Of a stretch of 64,000 nt of DNA, positions 22,134 through 33,302 are shown one piece after another. Every line of letters begins with the position of its first letter. The first letter of the stretch is position 1. The translations under genes and the position numbers were made by a program. The notes under the pieces were generated by a model that searched no databases, had not been told where the DNA came from, and worked only from the letters and a program-made list of their open reading frames with translations. Source of the stretch: Mixophyes australis. Taxonomy: Eukaryota > Chordata > Amphibia > Anura > Limnodynastidae. Where the stretch lies: positions 75,137,869 to 75,201,868 of the forward strand of contig JAVHZZ010000006.1 in assembly GCA_036250195.1 (NCBI GenBank), given 5' to 3'.

Positions 22134-22927
22134 ACTGTACCCTCACTCAGGCAGTAAGGATACTTTTTTTATTGCTGGTGATAGCAGATTTATCACTGAT
22201 GGTAATCCTTTTATGTACTGGGCGAAATGAAAAATCAATTACTATTACTGGCGAAAACACCCCCTTCAATCAGCTTATACATTTGGTAAATAACTGTCAC
22301 TATAAAAAGCATTGTAGCATTGTCCCTACTGCAAAAGAGTATTGTTCCTTTGATTAATAATTACTTGAATGAGAACTTCTGCAAAACAACACAGCAGGAA
22401 GTTGAGTGACATCTACTTCTCCCTTCTAAAGTAAATTAATTGAATGTTTTTGTTATTTTTTACCTGAAGATGGCTGTCAGGCATGTTACCAACATAATAA
22501 TAAAAACCATAAATCATTGTTAGTTTATAATAAAAAGAAGTGCAGAAAGTAAAATAAAAAAAGAATTGTTCTCCGATCAGCTTAGAAAAAGCGCTGAGAA
22601 GTATATTTTTGTTTCCTGTTGACCTGTTTCACAATGAACTACCTGCTGTGAGTAAGGAAACATCCCATGGATCTCCCCTCCTATATAGGAGAAGCTGCTG
22701 GCGTTCTGAGAATCTAACCCCACTTTTGGATGATCTCTTTGTTCCACACAGAAGCGAAGTACTTTTTTTTTCATGGACTCAATCTATCCAACAGGGATAT
22801 AGCGGCCAGCAAATCAAACTTGGCCTGGGAACAGAATTAATTTCTGGGACAGGATTATTATTATTATTATTTTTTTATAAACGTTCAAAATAGGTCCATC
22901 AGAACATTGCAGCACAGGCTACAAGAC
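22134..22927. other. Unassigned AT-rich sequence
   Basis: ORFs at 22577-22893 carry no recognisable motif. A short (TTA)n run sits near 22857. Confidence 0.45.
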
Positions 22928-22930
22928 TAT

Positions 22931-23509
22931 GGGGTCTATTTATTAAGATTTTACGTTATGGAATATTCCCCATCTTTGCCGATCGCAGTGATATATAAAA
23001 TCTGCTATTGAACAATTAACAATGAAAGGTCGCTGGGACAGCCAAGAGATTCTCAGTACCAAGGTGATAGCGGATGGCAGCGGTCGGAGGATTCTTACTG
23101 CTCCCTAGGCCAGTGCAGGGTTCTTCTGCACATGTGTGAGTTGGCAAGCTCGAACTTGGGCTGCTAGTTCCAGATTCAATTAATCATCATCACCTATTTA
23201 TATAGCACTACTAATTCCACAGCGCTGTACAGATAACTCACTCACATCAGTCCCTGTCCCATAGGAGCTTCCAATCTAAATTCCCTAACATACACAGACA
23301 GACAGAGACTAGGGTCAATTTGATAGCAGCCAATTAACCTACTAGTATGTTTTTGGAGTGTGGGAGGAAACCGGAGCACCCGGAAATTAATAAAAATAAA
23401 TAAAGTTATTTAAAAAAGCCTGATAAATAGGAAAAAATCTCTTAAGTCCGGTGAAAACTCCCAATTTTTCACAGATCTAGGCGTATTCGCCTATTAATAA
23501 ATAGACCCC
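22931..23509. mobile_element. MITE with GGGGTCTATTTATTAA ends, hosting a SINE
   Basis: It begins GGGGTCTATTTATTAAG and ends TTAATAAATAGACCCC. TAT flanks both sides (22928-22930 and 23510-23512). A SINE fragment is inserted at 23184-23384, so the original element was about 370 bp. The segment GCTGGGACAGCCAAGAGATT near 23032 recurs in diverged form at 37790-37815. Confidence 0.82.
23184..23384 (-). mobile_element. tRNA-derived SINE, 5'-truncated, nested
   Basis: Minus-strand copy of the 18087 family: tail ATCATCATCACC, then the complement of GCGCTGTGGAATTAGTAG, GTAAGCTCC and CTCCAAAAACATACTAG, stopping at GGTGCTCCGG. The tRNA-like head is missing. AATTAAT on both sides suggests a short target duplication. 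Confidence 0.88.
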
Positions 23510-23858
23510 TATATCACGTATTTTTTGAACTACCTACTATTAAGTTTATGTCTAATAGTGTTAGTATGCAGGGGAGACCCATCAAGCCCCCCCCCCCCTT
23601 TGCTCTTACAAGAACCACATTACTTCATATTGAATCTGGAAAGCACTTGTTGGGTTTTACGTACACACAGGGCCGGACTGGGACTAAAAATCAGCCCTGG
23701 CATTTAAAATACAGAGGCCCACCTCAGTTCAAGCATGAAAGAAGCTTTGTGCCGCCACGCAGCGGCAGCACCGAAAAGGGCGTGACTTCATTGTTTTGTG
23801 TGTGTGGCCAACATGGGGCATTCATACATACATTATAATAAAACACTACATTTATCAC

Positions 23859-24413
23859 AGCCCCCCTCAGTGAAACAAAGGCCCCAGTCAGTGAGATACA
23901 CACAGCCCCAGTCAGTGAGACACACAGCCCCCCTCAGTAATACACACAGCCCGAGTCAGTGAGACACACAACCCCCCCTCAGTAATACACACAGCCCCCC
24001 CTCAGTAATACACACAGCCCCCCTCAGTAATATACACAGCCCCCCCTCAGTAATATGCACAGCCCCCCCTCAGTAATATACACAGCCCCCCTCAGTAATA
24101 CACAGCCCCCCTCAGTAATATACACAGCCCCCCTCAGTAATATACACAGCCCCCCCTCAGTAATATACACAGCCCCCCTCAGTAATATACACAGCCCCCC
24201 TCAGTAATACACACAGCCCCCCATAGTAATATACACAGCCCCCCCTCAGTAATATACACAGCCCCCCCTCAGTAATATACACAGCCCCCCTCAGTAATAC
24301 ACAGCCCCCCTCAGTAATACACAGCCCCCCTCAGTAATACACACAGCCCCCCCTCAGTAATATACACAGCCCCCCCTCAGTAATATACACAGCCCCCCCT
24401 CAGTAATATACAC
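23859..24413. repeat. Minisatellite, ~22-bp C-rich unit
   Basis: The unit is about ACACAGCCCCCCTCAGTAAT plus AT. It is repeated roughly 24 times with small changes in C-run length, and the first units are CCCCAGTCAGTGAGACACAC variants. It is confined to the hAT-N element. Confidence 0.97.
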
Positions 24414-24421
24414 TCACCTTG

Positions 24422-24561
24422 TTGCTCGGCGGAGGGAGCTCAATGTGATGTGCGGCTGTTGCCAGTGATCACATGGGACGCGCACCATGTGACAGGTGCT
24501 GTCCCATGTGATTAATATCACATGACCGCACATCACATTGAACTCCCTCCGCCGAGCAGCG
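24422..24561. repeat. 140-bp imperfect hairpin
   Basis: GCTCGGCGGAGGGAGCTCAA on the left pairs with TTGAACTCCCTCCGCCGAGC on the right. ATGTGATGTGCGG pairs with CCGCACATCACAT, and CACATGGGAC with GTCCCATGTG. The hairpin lies between the minisatellite and the right end of the hAT-N element. Confidence 0.92.
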
Positions 24562-24680
24562 CACAGTGAGCTGCGCTGCTCGGGCGGGCATGGTGCCCCC
24601 ATCGGATCGGCCCAATTAGCCATCGGCCCTTCTGGCATTTGCCAGAAGTGCCCGATGGCCAGTCCGGCCCTGCGTACACA

Positions 24681-26216
24681 CATGAGTTTGGCATGTCATT
24701 GTAAATGCACACGAGTGTGGTAGGAGCTTGTCTTTCCATAACTTGCTAAGCAAAACTAATAGAAAGAATTTATTCCCTTCGCATGATCACCTTTTCGCCT
24801 GACTTCGGGAAGTGCTATCGGGAACAGATTTGCATGGCAAGGTGGTGTCTTTTGTGAAGGAACTGTGTTTTTCACCTGGGTTAGTCAGGGAGTATATGGG
24901 CAGTTCCATGTTCAACTGTGTAGTCACTTTTACACATGTGGCTGCATGTTTTACATGTTTATAGCAAGATCCTTGAGGGCACAAGATATTACAAACTAAA
25001 CTAAATTTACAAATGTCAGTGCATGCTTATATCAATTAAAACAATTCTTACTATTTAATGATACCACATTTGCAGTTTGCACTGTATCATCTGGAAGCAT
25101 GTGAATCACGCTGTATTATACAGATGGTTCATATGTTTTACATTTACAAAAACTTTTCAGTCCTCCTCTTTTTTCATTGTGGTTACAGGGACAATTTTAT
25201 TATATTGGTCACAGGCATGGGTTGCGAGAATACAAAAATAAGCTTTAATAGGGCCCTTTCAACTAAGATCCTGAGAAAACACCATACATAAAATTGGGAA
25301 AAGGGAGAGTCCCAACTGTTACTGCAGCATGTGGGTTCTTGTGGTTTCTAACCCTCTCCATTGGCCATGGGTATAGACACATGTGATACCCAACAAAAAG
25401 GTATGTACTTAAGGCTGCAATGTATTCTATACTTCCCATTGGATATCTGCATCTTAGCACAGACGTCTGATACACATAAAATACAATTCTCTCTATTAGT
25501 CTAACAGGCAGTAGCTTGCTTTAAAAAGTGACAAAACAAAATGACAAAGATTATTCATTGTAATCTACGAGTTTATAATCAGCATAAGATACGTTTTGCA
25601 AGTTTGCAAATATTAAGCCATCCATTACTTTCAAGAAGCATCCTCAAAACAGATGCTCAAACCTCTAAGAATTTAGAGTACAAATTCTGGGCTATATCAA
25701 TAATTAGAAACTGAGAGCAACACGTACTGAAAGGTTTTAACAGTCAGACTCTTGTGCCTCATACGCAGCACCTTAATAGCACCCGTGTGCTGTTAAGGTG
25801 CTGGATCAATCTAAATGCTTTCTAAAAGTGACTGCATTGCAGAGAAATGTAAGGTTCATTAATCCTTCTGGTGAATCTTCTCTCTGCATGCTCCTCATTT
25901 ACAGACTGGGCCTTTGGATGCATAAGGCTATAAGCCGGGTACCTAATGTTTAGAGACCATCATGTGTGCCCAGCAATACTACCCTGCGTTCAAAGCAAGA
26001 CCGCCCTGTTTTCAATGTCTACTTGTATGCATAAGATATACTATGGTAGGAAGGCGAAACTAATAGAAGAGTTATTATACATCCAAAGACTGCCCTGTGT
26101 TCACACAGAGCGACTTTGCATAGAGAACGTGTTCACCTAAGGGATTAATAAACCCTAATATTCTGTTTGTTCAATACACATTTACAAATTATTTCATTGT
26201 AAAGTACAGTATGCAC
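24681..26216. other. Unassigned sequence
   Basis: About 1.5 kb without recognised elements. AGCACCTTAATAGCACCCGT and the partner CTGTTAAGGTGCT near 25767-25802 form a short hairpin. Confidence 0.45.
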
Positions 26217-26518
26217 CTTAAACGTAGAGATGTTCACTGACCTCAGTGTTTTGGTTTTGGTTTTGGATCTGTATTAACTTTGTGTTTTGGTTTTGGTAAA
26301 ACCGCCCATGTGTGTTTTGGTTTTCAATCTGTATTTTTTAGAAAAAATGCTAAAATCATATCATTTTGCTCTTTTTTTGTTCCTACATTATTAATAACTT
26401 CAATAACAATAATTTCTAGTCATTTCCAGTCAATTTTGACCACCTCCCAGGTCACAATATTATTTTCATACACTTTTGGACAAATACTGTAGCGAGCTGG
26501 CTGGATGCTAAGCGATAG

Positions 26519-26830
26519 ACCAATGACACAAACACACGGCAGTTCATAGCACATCTAGGAAACGTTTCCACACAGCAGTGGCAGATAAGAAAAGTGGTGC
26601 AAGATGGAATTGTCCTTGGGCCCTCCCATCCACCCTTATGTAAGATATTGAAGAGGACATGTACAGTTTTACAAACCAAGCACTCCAGCGACAAGGAGTG
26701 CCACTTTTGTGGCTGGAGTGCTTGGTTTGTTTGGGCCCCCACAAAACAAGCTACCAATAGCTTTAAGCCCAACAGTGCTGTCAATGAACTCTACAATGGC
26801 AAGATGCTGTTGTCATCATCCTCACCCTCA
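26519..26830 (-). repeat. hAT 3'-UTR module, copy 1 of 4
   Basis: The module contains GGTGCAAGATGGAATTGTCC and, further on, a hairpin built from CCAAGCACT and AGTGCTTGG around GGAGTGCCACTT, followed by TTTGGGCCCCCACAAAACAA. The same order appears at 27513-27800, in part at 27820-27960, and at 28612-28880. Confidence 0.85.
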
Positions 26831-26848
26831 TCAGTGTGAACATTATCC

Positions 26849-27241
26849 TTACACAATATTAAATAATCCCCGGTGGAATACACCATTACAGAAATCTCTG
26901 TACTTTGTTGTAATTGGCAGTAAAGGCTTTCCTCGTGGAATTTGTAGTTCATTTTGATGAACATCATCTTTTACACATTTTGAGGAAGTAGCCTCTAAAG
27001 CCGATCGCTGGAAAGGTTCCCTGCTGTGCTGAAAACTGTTTCTGAGTACACACTGGAGGGTGGGCATCTTAGGTATTGCAAAGCAAGTTTGTACATGGGT
27101 CTCCAAATTGCCTTTCTTTCTCCCAGTATGTAGAAGGATGTCTATTTGTACGCTGTCATTAAAATTATCCTCCACCATCCTTTGGATGTTGATAGTAGGA
27201 CCAGGTGGAGTTACGGCAGTGGTGTCACAAATTTTGGTCAA
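26849..27241 (-). pseudogene. hAT transposase C-terminal region, second partial copy
   Basis: It is parallel in sequence to 28955-29311: both start MTK...DT(T/S)AV(T/S)PP.PTIN and share QRMVED. The dimerisation domain is out of frame here because of indels near 27100, and the open frame continues in an unrelated reading. It joins copy-1 of the UTR module on one side and, past a nested MITE, stops abruptly near 27515 where UTR module 2 begins. It therefore looks like part of an internal direct duplication. Confidence 0.75.
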
Positions 27242-27265
27242 TTCTTTTACAGTAGACCAGACCAG

Positions 27266-27454
27266 GGGGTAAATGTATCAATCTGTGGGTTCTTCAACAC
27301 CCGCGTGTTCAGCCTCTTTCGCGATTAAATTTCCAGCGGCGCTGCATTGTAAAGGGTTAACCTCCCTTTACAATGCAGCGCCGTTTGAAATTTAATCGTG
27401 AAAGAGGCTGAACACGCGGGTTTTGAAGAACCCGCAGATTGATACATTTACCCC
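27266..27454. mobile_element. Foldback MITE, CAG target duplication
   Basis: 189 bp, nearly fully self-complementary, from GGGGTAAATGTATCAATC to GATTGATACATTTACCCC. CAG flanks both sides (27263-27265 and 27455-27457). It shares ends and the GGCGCTGC...TTGTAAAGG centre with 179-366. It is nested in the hAT transposase remnant. Confidence 0.92.
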
Positions 27455-27512
27455 CAGATGTCAAATTGTTGTGCTGAGTCTTCTGCATCATCAATGGGTG
27501 TCTTGGTGAAAG

Positions 27513-27960
27513 CTAAGTTTTGCAAAGCACATAACAGTTTATAGCACATCTAGGTAACATTGACAAACAGCAGTAGCTGAAAGGAAAAGTGGTGCAAGAT
27601 GGAATTGTCCTTGGGCCTCCCGCCCACCCACCCACCGTTATGTTGTATCTTAAAAAGGATATGCACACTTTAACAAGCCAAGCACTTCAGTGACAAGGAG
27701 TGCCACTTCTGTGGCTGAAGTGCTTGGTTTGTTTGGGCCCCCACAAAACAAACTAACAATGGTCTTAAGTCAGGTAAGCTAACATTGCTGTCAAGAAACT
27801 CTGACTGCAGTGAGCTGCCTGGTTGCTCTGTCGATTAGTAACTGCACAAACACACAACAATTCATAACACATTTAGGCAACATTGCCACACATCAGTGGC
27901 AGAAAAGAAAAGTAGTGCAAGATGGAATTGTCCTTTGGAACTCCCACCCACCCTTATGTT
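27513..27960 (-). repeat. hAT 3'-UTR module, copies 2 and 3
   Basis: Copy 2 (27513-27800) has the whole module. Copy 3 (27820-27960) restarts at AACTGCACAAACACACAACA and is cut off after CACCCTTATGTTGG. Two modules in tandem next to each other imply at least one unequal exchange or template-switch event. Confidence 0.8.
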
Positions 27961-27969
27961 GGTTGATAT

Positions 27970-28330
27970 AATATGATTGATGGGCAGCAGAGTAGATAAG
28001 GTTATAATAACATTGACAGTATTATTAGGACATCAATTGCAGTGTAGACAGTATTTATTAGGTTAACAATTCAAATGTAGACAGTATTATCCCTAACTCT
28101 AACCCTGTTCCTATCCCTAGACCTGTCCCTATCACTATCCCTACACCTGTCCCTATCACTATCCCTACACCTGTCCCTATACCTAGACCTGTCCTTAACC
28201 ATATCCCTAGCCCTATAATAATACTGTCCACATTTAAATAGTCTACCCAATCATACTCTTCACCATGTGAATTGGTGACCTAATAATACTGTTGAAACCT
28301 GAATTGTCGACTGACACAAAATACGATAGG
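27970..28330. repeat. Telomere-like CCCTA(N)n array between inverted arms
   Basis: The centre (28088-28215) is a degenerate array of CCCTAACC, CCTGTCCCTATC and CCCTACACCTGT units. It is flanked by AT-rich arms containing GACAGTATTATTAGG on the left and CCTAATAATACTGTT on the right, about 150 bp each and inverted. It interrupts the hAT duplication. It is not a true telomere repeat, as the TTAGGG register is not kept. Confidence 0.7.
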
Positions 28331-28611
28331 CCAAGGCCAAAATGTCAAACAGTGCAAGATGGAATTGTCCTTGGGAAATATGTTAAAAAGGTTTAACAAC
28401 ACACACAGAAACAGGAGGGGTAGCAGGTACAGTTTAACAAACCAATGAACTCTAAGACTGATGGCTTTTCGCTGTTCCTCCATCCTCTGAAGAATATAAG
28501 AATATAAAGGGTGCAATTCCACCTTGTTACCACCTCTTGCTTCAGTTGGTGGCAGGGCAAATTAAATTGTTCGTTTAGCTGCTGCAATATAATTGCCAGA
28601 GCAACGTCAAA

Positions 28612-28880
28612 AGCAAACAGCAGTTCATGGCACATGTAGGAAACAATGCCACGCAGCAATGGCACAAAAGAAAAGTGCTGCAAGATTGAATTGTCCTTGT
28701 GAACTCCCACACACCCTTACGTTGGATCTTAAAAAGGACAGGCACACTTTAACAAACCAAGCACTTCAGCGACAATGAGTGCCATTTTTGTGGCTGAAGT
28801 GCTTGGTTTGTTTGGGCCCCCACAAAACAATCTAACATTGGGCTCAAGGAAGCTAAGCTAACAGTGCTGTGAATGAAGTC
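28612..28880 (-). repeat. hAT 3'-UTR module, copy 4
   Basis: Full module directly downstream (in transposon sense) of the transposase C-terminus at 28955, which is the arrangement expected of the original element. An isolated TRWNCTLYI-encoding piece lies on its far side at about 28440-28590. Confidence 0.82.
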
Positions 28881-28954
28881 TACAGTGACAAGATGTTGTT
28901 GTCATCATCCCTGGCCTCATTCTCATCAGCGTATACATCATCGTCACACAATAT

Positions 28955-30261
28955 TCATTCAACCCTGCTGGAATCCACCACTACAGAAGTCTCTTTACTT
29001 TGATGTAATTGGCGGTAAAGGCCTTCCTCGTGGAATTTGTAGTTCATTTTGATGTACATCATCTTTTCCACATTTTTAGGAAGTAGCCTCCTACGCCGAT
29101 CACTGGCAAGGTTTCCGGCTGTGCTTAAAACTCTTTCTGAGTATACACTGGAGGATGGACAGCTTAGGTATTCCAAAGCGAGTTTGTATGTAACGGGGCT
29201 GTCTGATGTGTCTATTTCAATGCTGTTGTTAATATAATCCTCCACCATCCTTTGGCTGTTAATAGTAGGGTCAGGTGGACTTACGGCAGAGGTGTCATGG
29301 TTTTTGGTCAATTCTTTTAGATTAAACCAGATGCCAAAATGTTGTACTGAGTCATCTGCATCATTCCTGGGTCTCTTTGGAAAGCTATTTTTTTTTCCTA
29401 GCAGCAGTTACCTGAGAAACTGAAGGAGGAGAAGCCATCATGCCACATACCACTTCAGCTGTCAACTTGCTCACCAGGAGCTCCTTGCATCTTTTGAGAT
29501 CTAGGTCAGTTTGAAGCAAAGAGAAAACATAGTTCTTAATCCTGGAATCAAGCATAGTCGCCAAAATGTACTGATCCTATTTCAAGATTGTGATAACTCT
29601 TGGATCCTTGCGAAGCAAGTAAAAGTACTTGATTTACCAGTCCGACATACTTAGCATAATTGCTTTGTTTCATCTCCTCCCTCAGTTTCTCAAGCTGTTT
29701 TTTCAAAAATCTAATTAAGGGCATCACTTGGCTCAAGCTAGCAGTGTCTGAGCAGGTGACTACTTCAAATGGTTTCAGCACCTTGCAGTGGAGAATACTT
29801 GGAAAGTATTCTCCACTGCGATGGACTTAAAATTATTTGCCCTCCTTTTCCAACGTCATGGTTTGTGGAGTAAGCATGGATGGCATTTTGCTGTTCCTCC
29901 ATCCTCAGAAGCATATAAAGGGTGGAATTCCACCTTGTTACCACCTCTTGCTTGAGTTGGAGGCAGTGAAAAATAAATTGTTCTTGTAGCTGCTACAATC
30001 TTTTGCAGAATGCCAGAAATGTCCCGAAATTTTACGGGCCACACACAGCATCTCCTGCACGTCCCTGTCATTTATCAAAAAGCCCTGCACCACCAAGTTG
30101 ATTGTGTGAGCAAAACAGGGAATGTGATGGAATTCACCCAGCTGTATTGCTCTCACAATATTGCTGGCATTATCTGTGTCTCTCTGTAAAATGGCGCCGG
30201 ATCTCCGTTGGAGGGCGGTACTTATAGAATCCAAAACTTGTGTGATCCTACGACGCAACAA
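28955..30261 (-). pseudogene. hAT transposase, RNase H-like to C-terminus
   Basis: The family's transposase excises hAT elements and makes 8-bp duplications. Visible in order on the minus strand: DTDNASNIVRAI and CFAHTINLVVQ (29938-30261), part of the RNase H-like catalytic region; ARKISGHFWHSAKDC; QLKQEVVTRWNST-type sequence near 29920-29960; LKPFEVVTCSDTASLSQ (29548-29781); and the C-terminal dimerisation domain YLSCPSSSVYSERVLSTAGN with SDRRRRLLPKNVEKMM (28955-29311). At least four frame breaks separate these. The BED zinc finger and first part of the catalytic domain are missing, since the element end follows within about 120 bp. Confidence 0.9.
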
Positions 30262-30393
30262 TGACGTATTGCTTCATTTTCAGTTCCGAGGGTACACAAA
30301 AGTACCGTGTCGGCCCGGCTCAGTACTCGCATCTGCAATGTTCGAGTGGGCTCAGTTTTCAGAAAACCAAGCCCGAGCATCTCTACTTAAAAG

Positions 30394-30741
30394 AGCCTAT
30401 GAGCACAAGGCCAAAAGGAACTAAGAAAACTCACTGCTACACAGGTGTTATGCTTTTCTATTTCAAAAGTATGGGGGCCCTACCTAATTTATCACAGTGA
30501 CGTGGCATCTATTAACTAAATTACATCAGTCCTTAGAAAGTACAGTATAAGTGTGTATAAACAGCTAATGTTCAACTCATATGATACTTTTATTAACCAA
30601 TTATCTCACACAGACAGACTAATTTTACCTATAAATCCTTGACTCTTTATAATTCAAACTATCCCATAATTTTGTACTCCCTTATTGTGTAAAGATTACC
30701 TCTGCTGTCACTATATTGTATGAATCCACCACCCTTTGTCT
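30394..30741. other. Unassigned sequence
   Basis: Nothing assignable. Confidence 0.4.
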
Positions 30742-30975
30742 AAAGCTAGGTACACACCTATGCAATTATTGTGCAGATCACACAATTCATGGCCATTTGG
30801 TCAGATATTGCATAAGTGTGTACGCTCCCACTATCATGTTTTAATGCACTAAAACACATTGCATCTGTTGATTTAGTTTTCTAAACTTCCTAAAAATCAC
30901 GATGGTCGATATCGGGCAAATGTGGAAGTGTGTACGCACCCGCGACCAATGTCTTTCCAACACTTTTGCCAATAG
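30742..30975. repeat. Fragment of an AAAGCTAGGTACACAC repeat
   Basis: TAAAGCTAGGTACACACCTA at 30742 and the inverted GTGTGTACG motifs near 30810 and 30935 resemble a frog MITE whose ends read CTAAAGCTGGGTACACAC (recalled). The expected inverted right end is missing, so this is a truncated copy. Confidence 0.45.
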
Positions 30976-31414
30976 TTCCTCCAACATATTGAAGCAGGGT
31001 AGGCAGATATCTGTAGCGTGTGTTTGGAGTCACAATATTTTCATCAGATGTTTATCAGAGATGAAGACCAAAGATCGGCACCTGTGCTTCCACTAACAGC
31101 GAAAAAAGGAAGTTCGGGTTCTGGAAAGCAAACTGCGTTCCAAACAGAAAATAACCGTCAGGAAGTCTTTGGGAGAAAAAAAAAGAACCTACAAAATAGA
31201 AGATCAAGAAATTGACCTTTTACCAAACTGCTCTTATTAGAGCAATTTGTGCACTTCCACTCTCCTCCAATATACACATCACTAGCAACATTATCCACAG
31301 TGCACACACACAACTAATGCAAGGCAAAAATAGATACAGTACCACACCAACCACTCTTTACATCACCTACTGTTTACATCACCATATCCATTCACACACC
31401 AATAGACATACCTT

Positions 31415-31650
31415 GCGCTATAAACTTGAGAAACCACAAGTACCAGCATGCCCTGGCATTGAGGGCCCGTTGGGACCTGTAGTGCACCAATGTAAAATGT
31501 AAATAAAACACAGACGCAAGTGTAAAAACGTGATTTTAATTGTAATAAAAATAGCCCATGCACTACCCTCATTCACCCTCTTTGTTTCTCACCTTTATGC
31601 AGGGTCCTTCACCTGTAATAAATCCAAGGATCCTTGGCAAAATGAAAAAC
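31415..31650. repeat. Dispersed repeat, pair with 53560-53780
   Basis: TGGGACCTGTAGTGCACCAA, then a run to AATAAATCCAA, is shared with 53560-53780. In both copies an inverted ACTACA/TACTGG-type segment lies just before. The two are clearly related but each has its own indels. The second copy lies downstream of a Harbinger-type pseudogene, so they may be Harbinger 3' sequence (inference). Confidence 0.55.
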
Positions 31651-31713
31651 CCTGATACGCAAGACTATCATCTAAGCGCTCCACCGCAATATGAGCTTTT
31701 AGCAGCAGTAGTC

Positions 31714-32865
31714 ATATACACTTTATGGACAAAAGTATTTGGCCACATCTGTTAATTATTGAATTGAGGTGTTTCAATCTGACCCATTGCCATAGGTGTA
31801 TAACATCAAGCACCTAGCCATGCAGTCTTCATTTGCAAACATTTCTGATACAAAATGGGCCGTTCTGAAGAGCTCACTGACTTCAAGTGTGGTACTGTGA
31901 TAGGATGCCACCTTTGCAATAAGACAGTTCATGAAATTTCATCCCTGCTGGATATTCCACAGTCAACTGTAAGTGATATTATTAGAAAGCGTAAGTGTTT
32001 AGAAACAATAGCAACTCAGCCACGAAGCGGAAGACCACGTAAAATCAACATAAAATCACAGAACGGGGTAAACGGCTGCTAAAGTGCATGGTGCGTAAAA
32101 GTCGCCAATGCTCTGCTGATTCCACAGCTGAAGAGTTCTGAACTTCCACTGGCATTAATATAAGCACAAAATCTGTGCGTCAAGAGCTTAATAGAATGGG
32201 TTTCCATGGCTGAACAGCTGCATGCAAGCCTCACATCACCAAGATCAATGCCAAGCGTCGGATGGAGTGATGGAAAGCACACTAACACTGGACCAGAGGA
32301 AACGTGTTCTGTGGAGCCACAAATCACGCTTCTCTGTTTGGCAGTCAGATGGGCGAGTCTGGGTTTGGCAGATGCAGAGACAACGTTACCTGCCTGACTG
32401 CATTATGCCAACTGTGAAGTTTGATGGAGGAGGGATAATGGTATGGGTTTGGGATAGGCCCCTTATCTTCAGTGAAGGACAATCCTAATGCTTCAGCATT
32501 CCAAGTCATTTTGGAAAATGCTATGCTTCCAACTTTGTGGCAACAGTTTGGGGAAGGCCCTTTTCTATTTCAATATGACTGTGCCCCAGTGCACAAAGCT
32601 AGGATTATAAAGACATGATTTGATGGGTTCGGTGTTGAAGAACTTGACTGGCCCACACAGAGCCCTGACCCCAACCCCATCGAACACCATTGGGATGAAC
32701 TGAAACCGAAATTGAAAGTCAGGCCTTCTCATCCAACATCACTGCCTGACCTCAAAAATGCTTTACAGAATGAATGAGCACAAATTCCTACAGAAACACT
32801 CCAACATCTTGTGGAAAGCCTTCCAAGAAGAGTAGAAGCTGTTAGCATGTTTTGAATTTTTTTTA
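31714..32865 (+). mobile_element. Tc1-like transposon, 3' end lost
   Basis: The left end, TATACACTTTATGGACAAAA, is typical of a Tc1 group found in fish and frogs. The complementary right end is not found before the following satellite, so the element is 3'-truncated. It encodes the transposase remnant listed next. Confidence 0.85.
31855..32853 (+). pseudogene. Tc1-like transposase remnant
   Basis: The N-terminus MGRSEELTDFKCGTVIGCH with IPQSTVSDIIRK is the HTH region, and QPRSGRPRKI is the GRPR-like linker. First acidic residue: the expected SDES reads [10 protein letters not shown], so the aspartate has been lost. The second acidic residue is kept in FQYDCAPVHKA (about 32570-32600) and the glutamate in DPNPIEHHWDELK (about 32670-32705). 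Several frameshifts and stops (for example after 32082 and near 32488) break it. The C-terminus reads ETLQHLVESLPRRVEAVSMF. Confidence 0.9.
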
Positions 32866-33302
32866 TTAAATTTCTTGACTCCACCACATGTATTGCAGTT
32901 TTAAATCTAGTGATTTATGTTGACATTACAACTCTGTACACATTTTACATGTCGACACTTTAACTGTGTCTACCTTCTGAACAGGGCCTGATCAACCACT
33001 AGGCTGACCAGGCTGCAGCCTGGGGCGCTGGGTCCCAGGGGGCGCTGCGCTGCAGTATTTTTTATTTTTAATTTATTCATTTTTTATTTTATTTTATTTT
33101 TTCTTCATTCCTTTTTTCTTTTCGGGGAGGGGGGGTCGCCGCGGGGGGATGGAGGGCTCGACGATCAAAAGCATTGGTGGTCAGTGGTTAGCAACACACA
33201 GCCAATCGCCAGGCTGCCTGTTGCTGTGCAGCAGACCGGAAGCAGGACGTCTTCATTTCCTATCTGCTGATCTGAGGAGAGGAGCGACGCTGGCACAACT
33301 AC

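Larger units (their letters stand above)
23668..24672. mobile_element. Non-autonomous hAT with internal minisatellite
   Basis: The left end is CAGGGCCGGACTGGGACT and the right end GGCCAGTCCGGCCCTG. CGTACACA is exact on both sides (23660-23667 and 24673-24680). The 1005 bp contains a large minisatellite (23859-24413) and then a hairpin (24422-24561). No transposase is encoded. ORFs inside come from the repeat and hairpin. Confidence 0.93.
26225..30385 (-). mobile_element. hAT transposon, N-terminal deleted, rearranged
   Basis: The left end is TAGAGATGTTCACTGACC and the right end GGCTTGGT...-type sequence closing with GAGCATCTCTA. Flanks CTTAAACG (26217-26224) and CTTAAAAG (30386-30393) match at 7 of 8 positions, a hAT-type duplication. 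Transcription sense is minus. It holds a decayed transposase (28955-30261), a second partial copy of its C-terminal region (about 26849-27515), four copies of a 3'-UTR-like module, a nested MITE and a telomere-like satellite insertion. The N-terminal zinc-finger part of the transposase is absent, so the copy is non-autonomous. Confidence 0.85.

Noticed and set aside
28088..28215. Interstitial telomere sequence
   Set aside because: The TTAGGG register is not kept; units such as CCTGTCCCTATC dominate. Recorded as telomere-like only.
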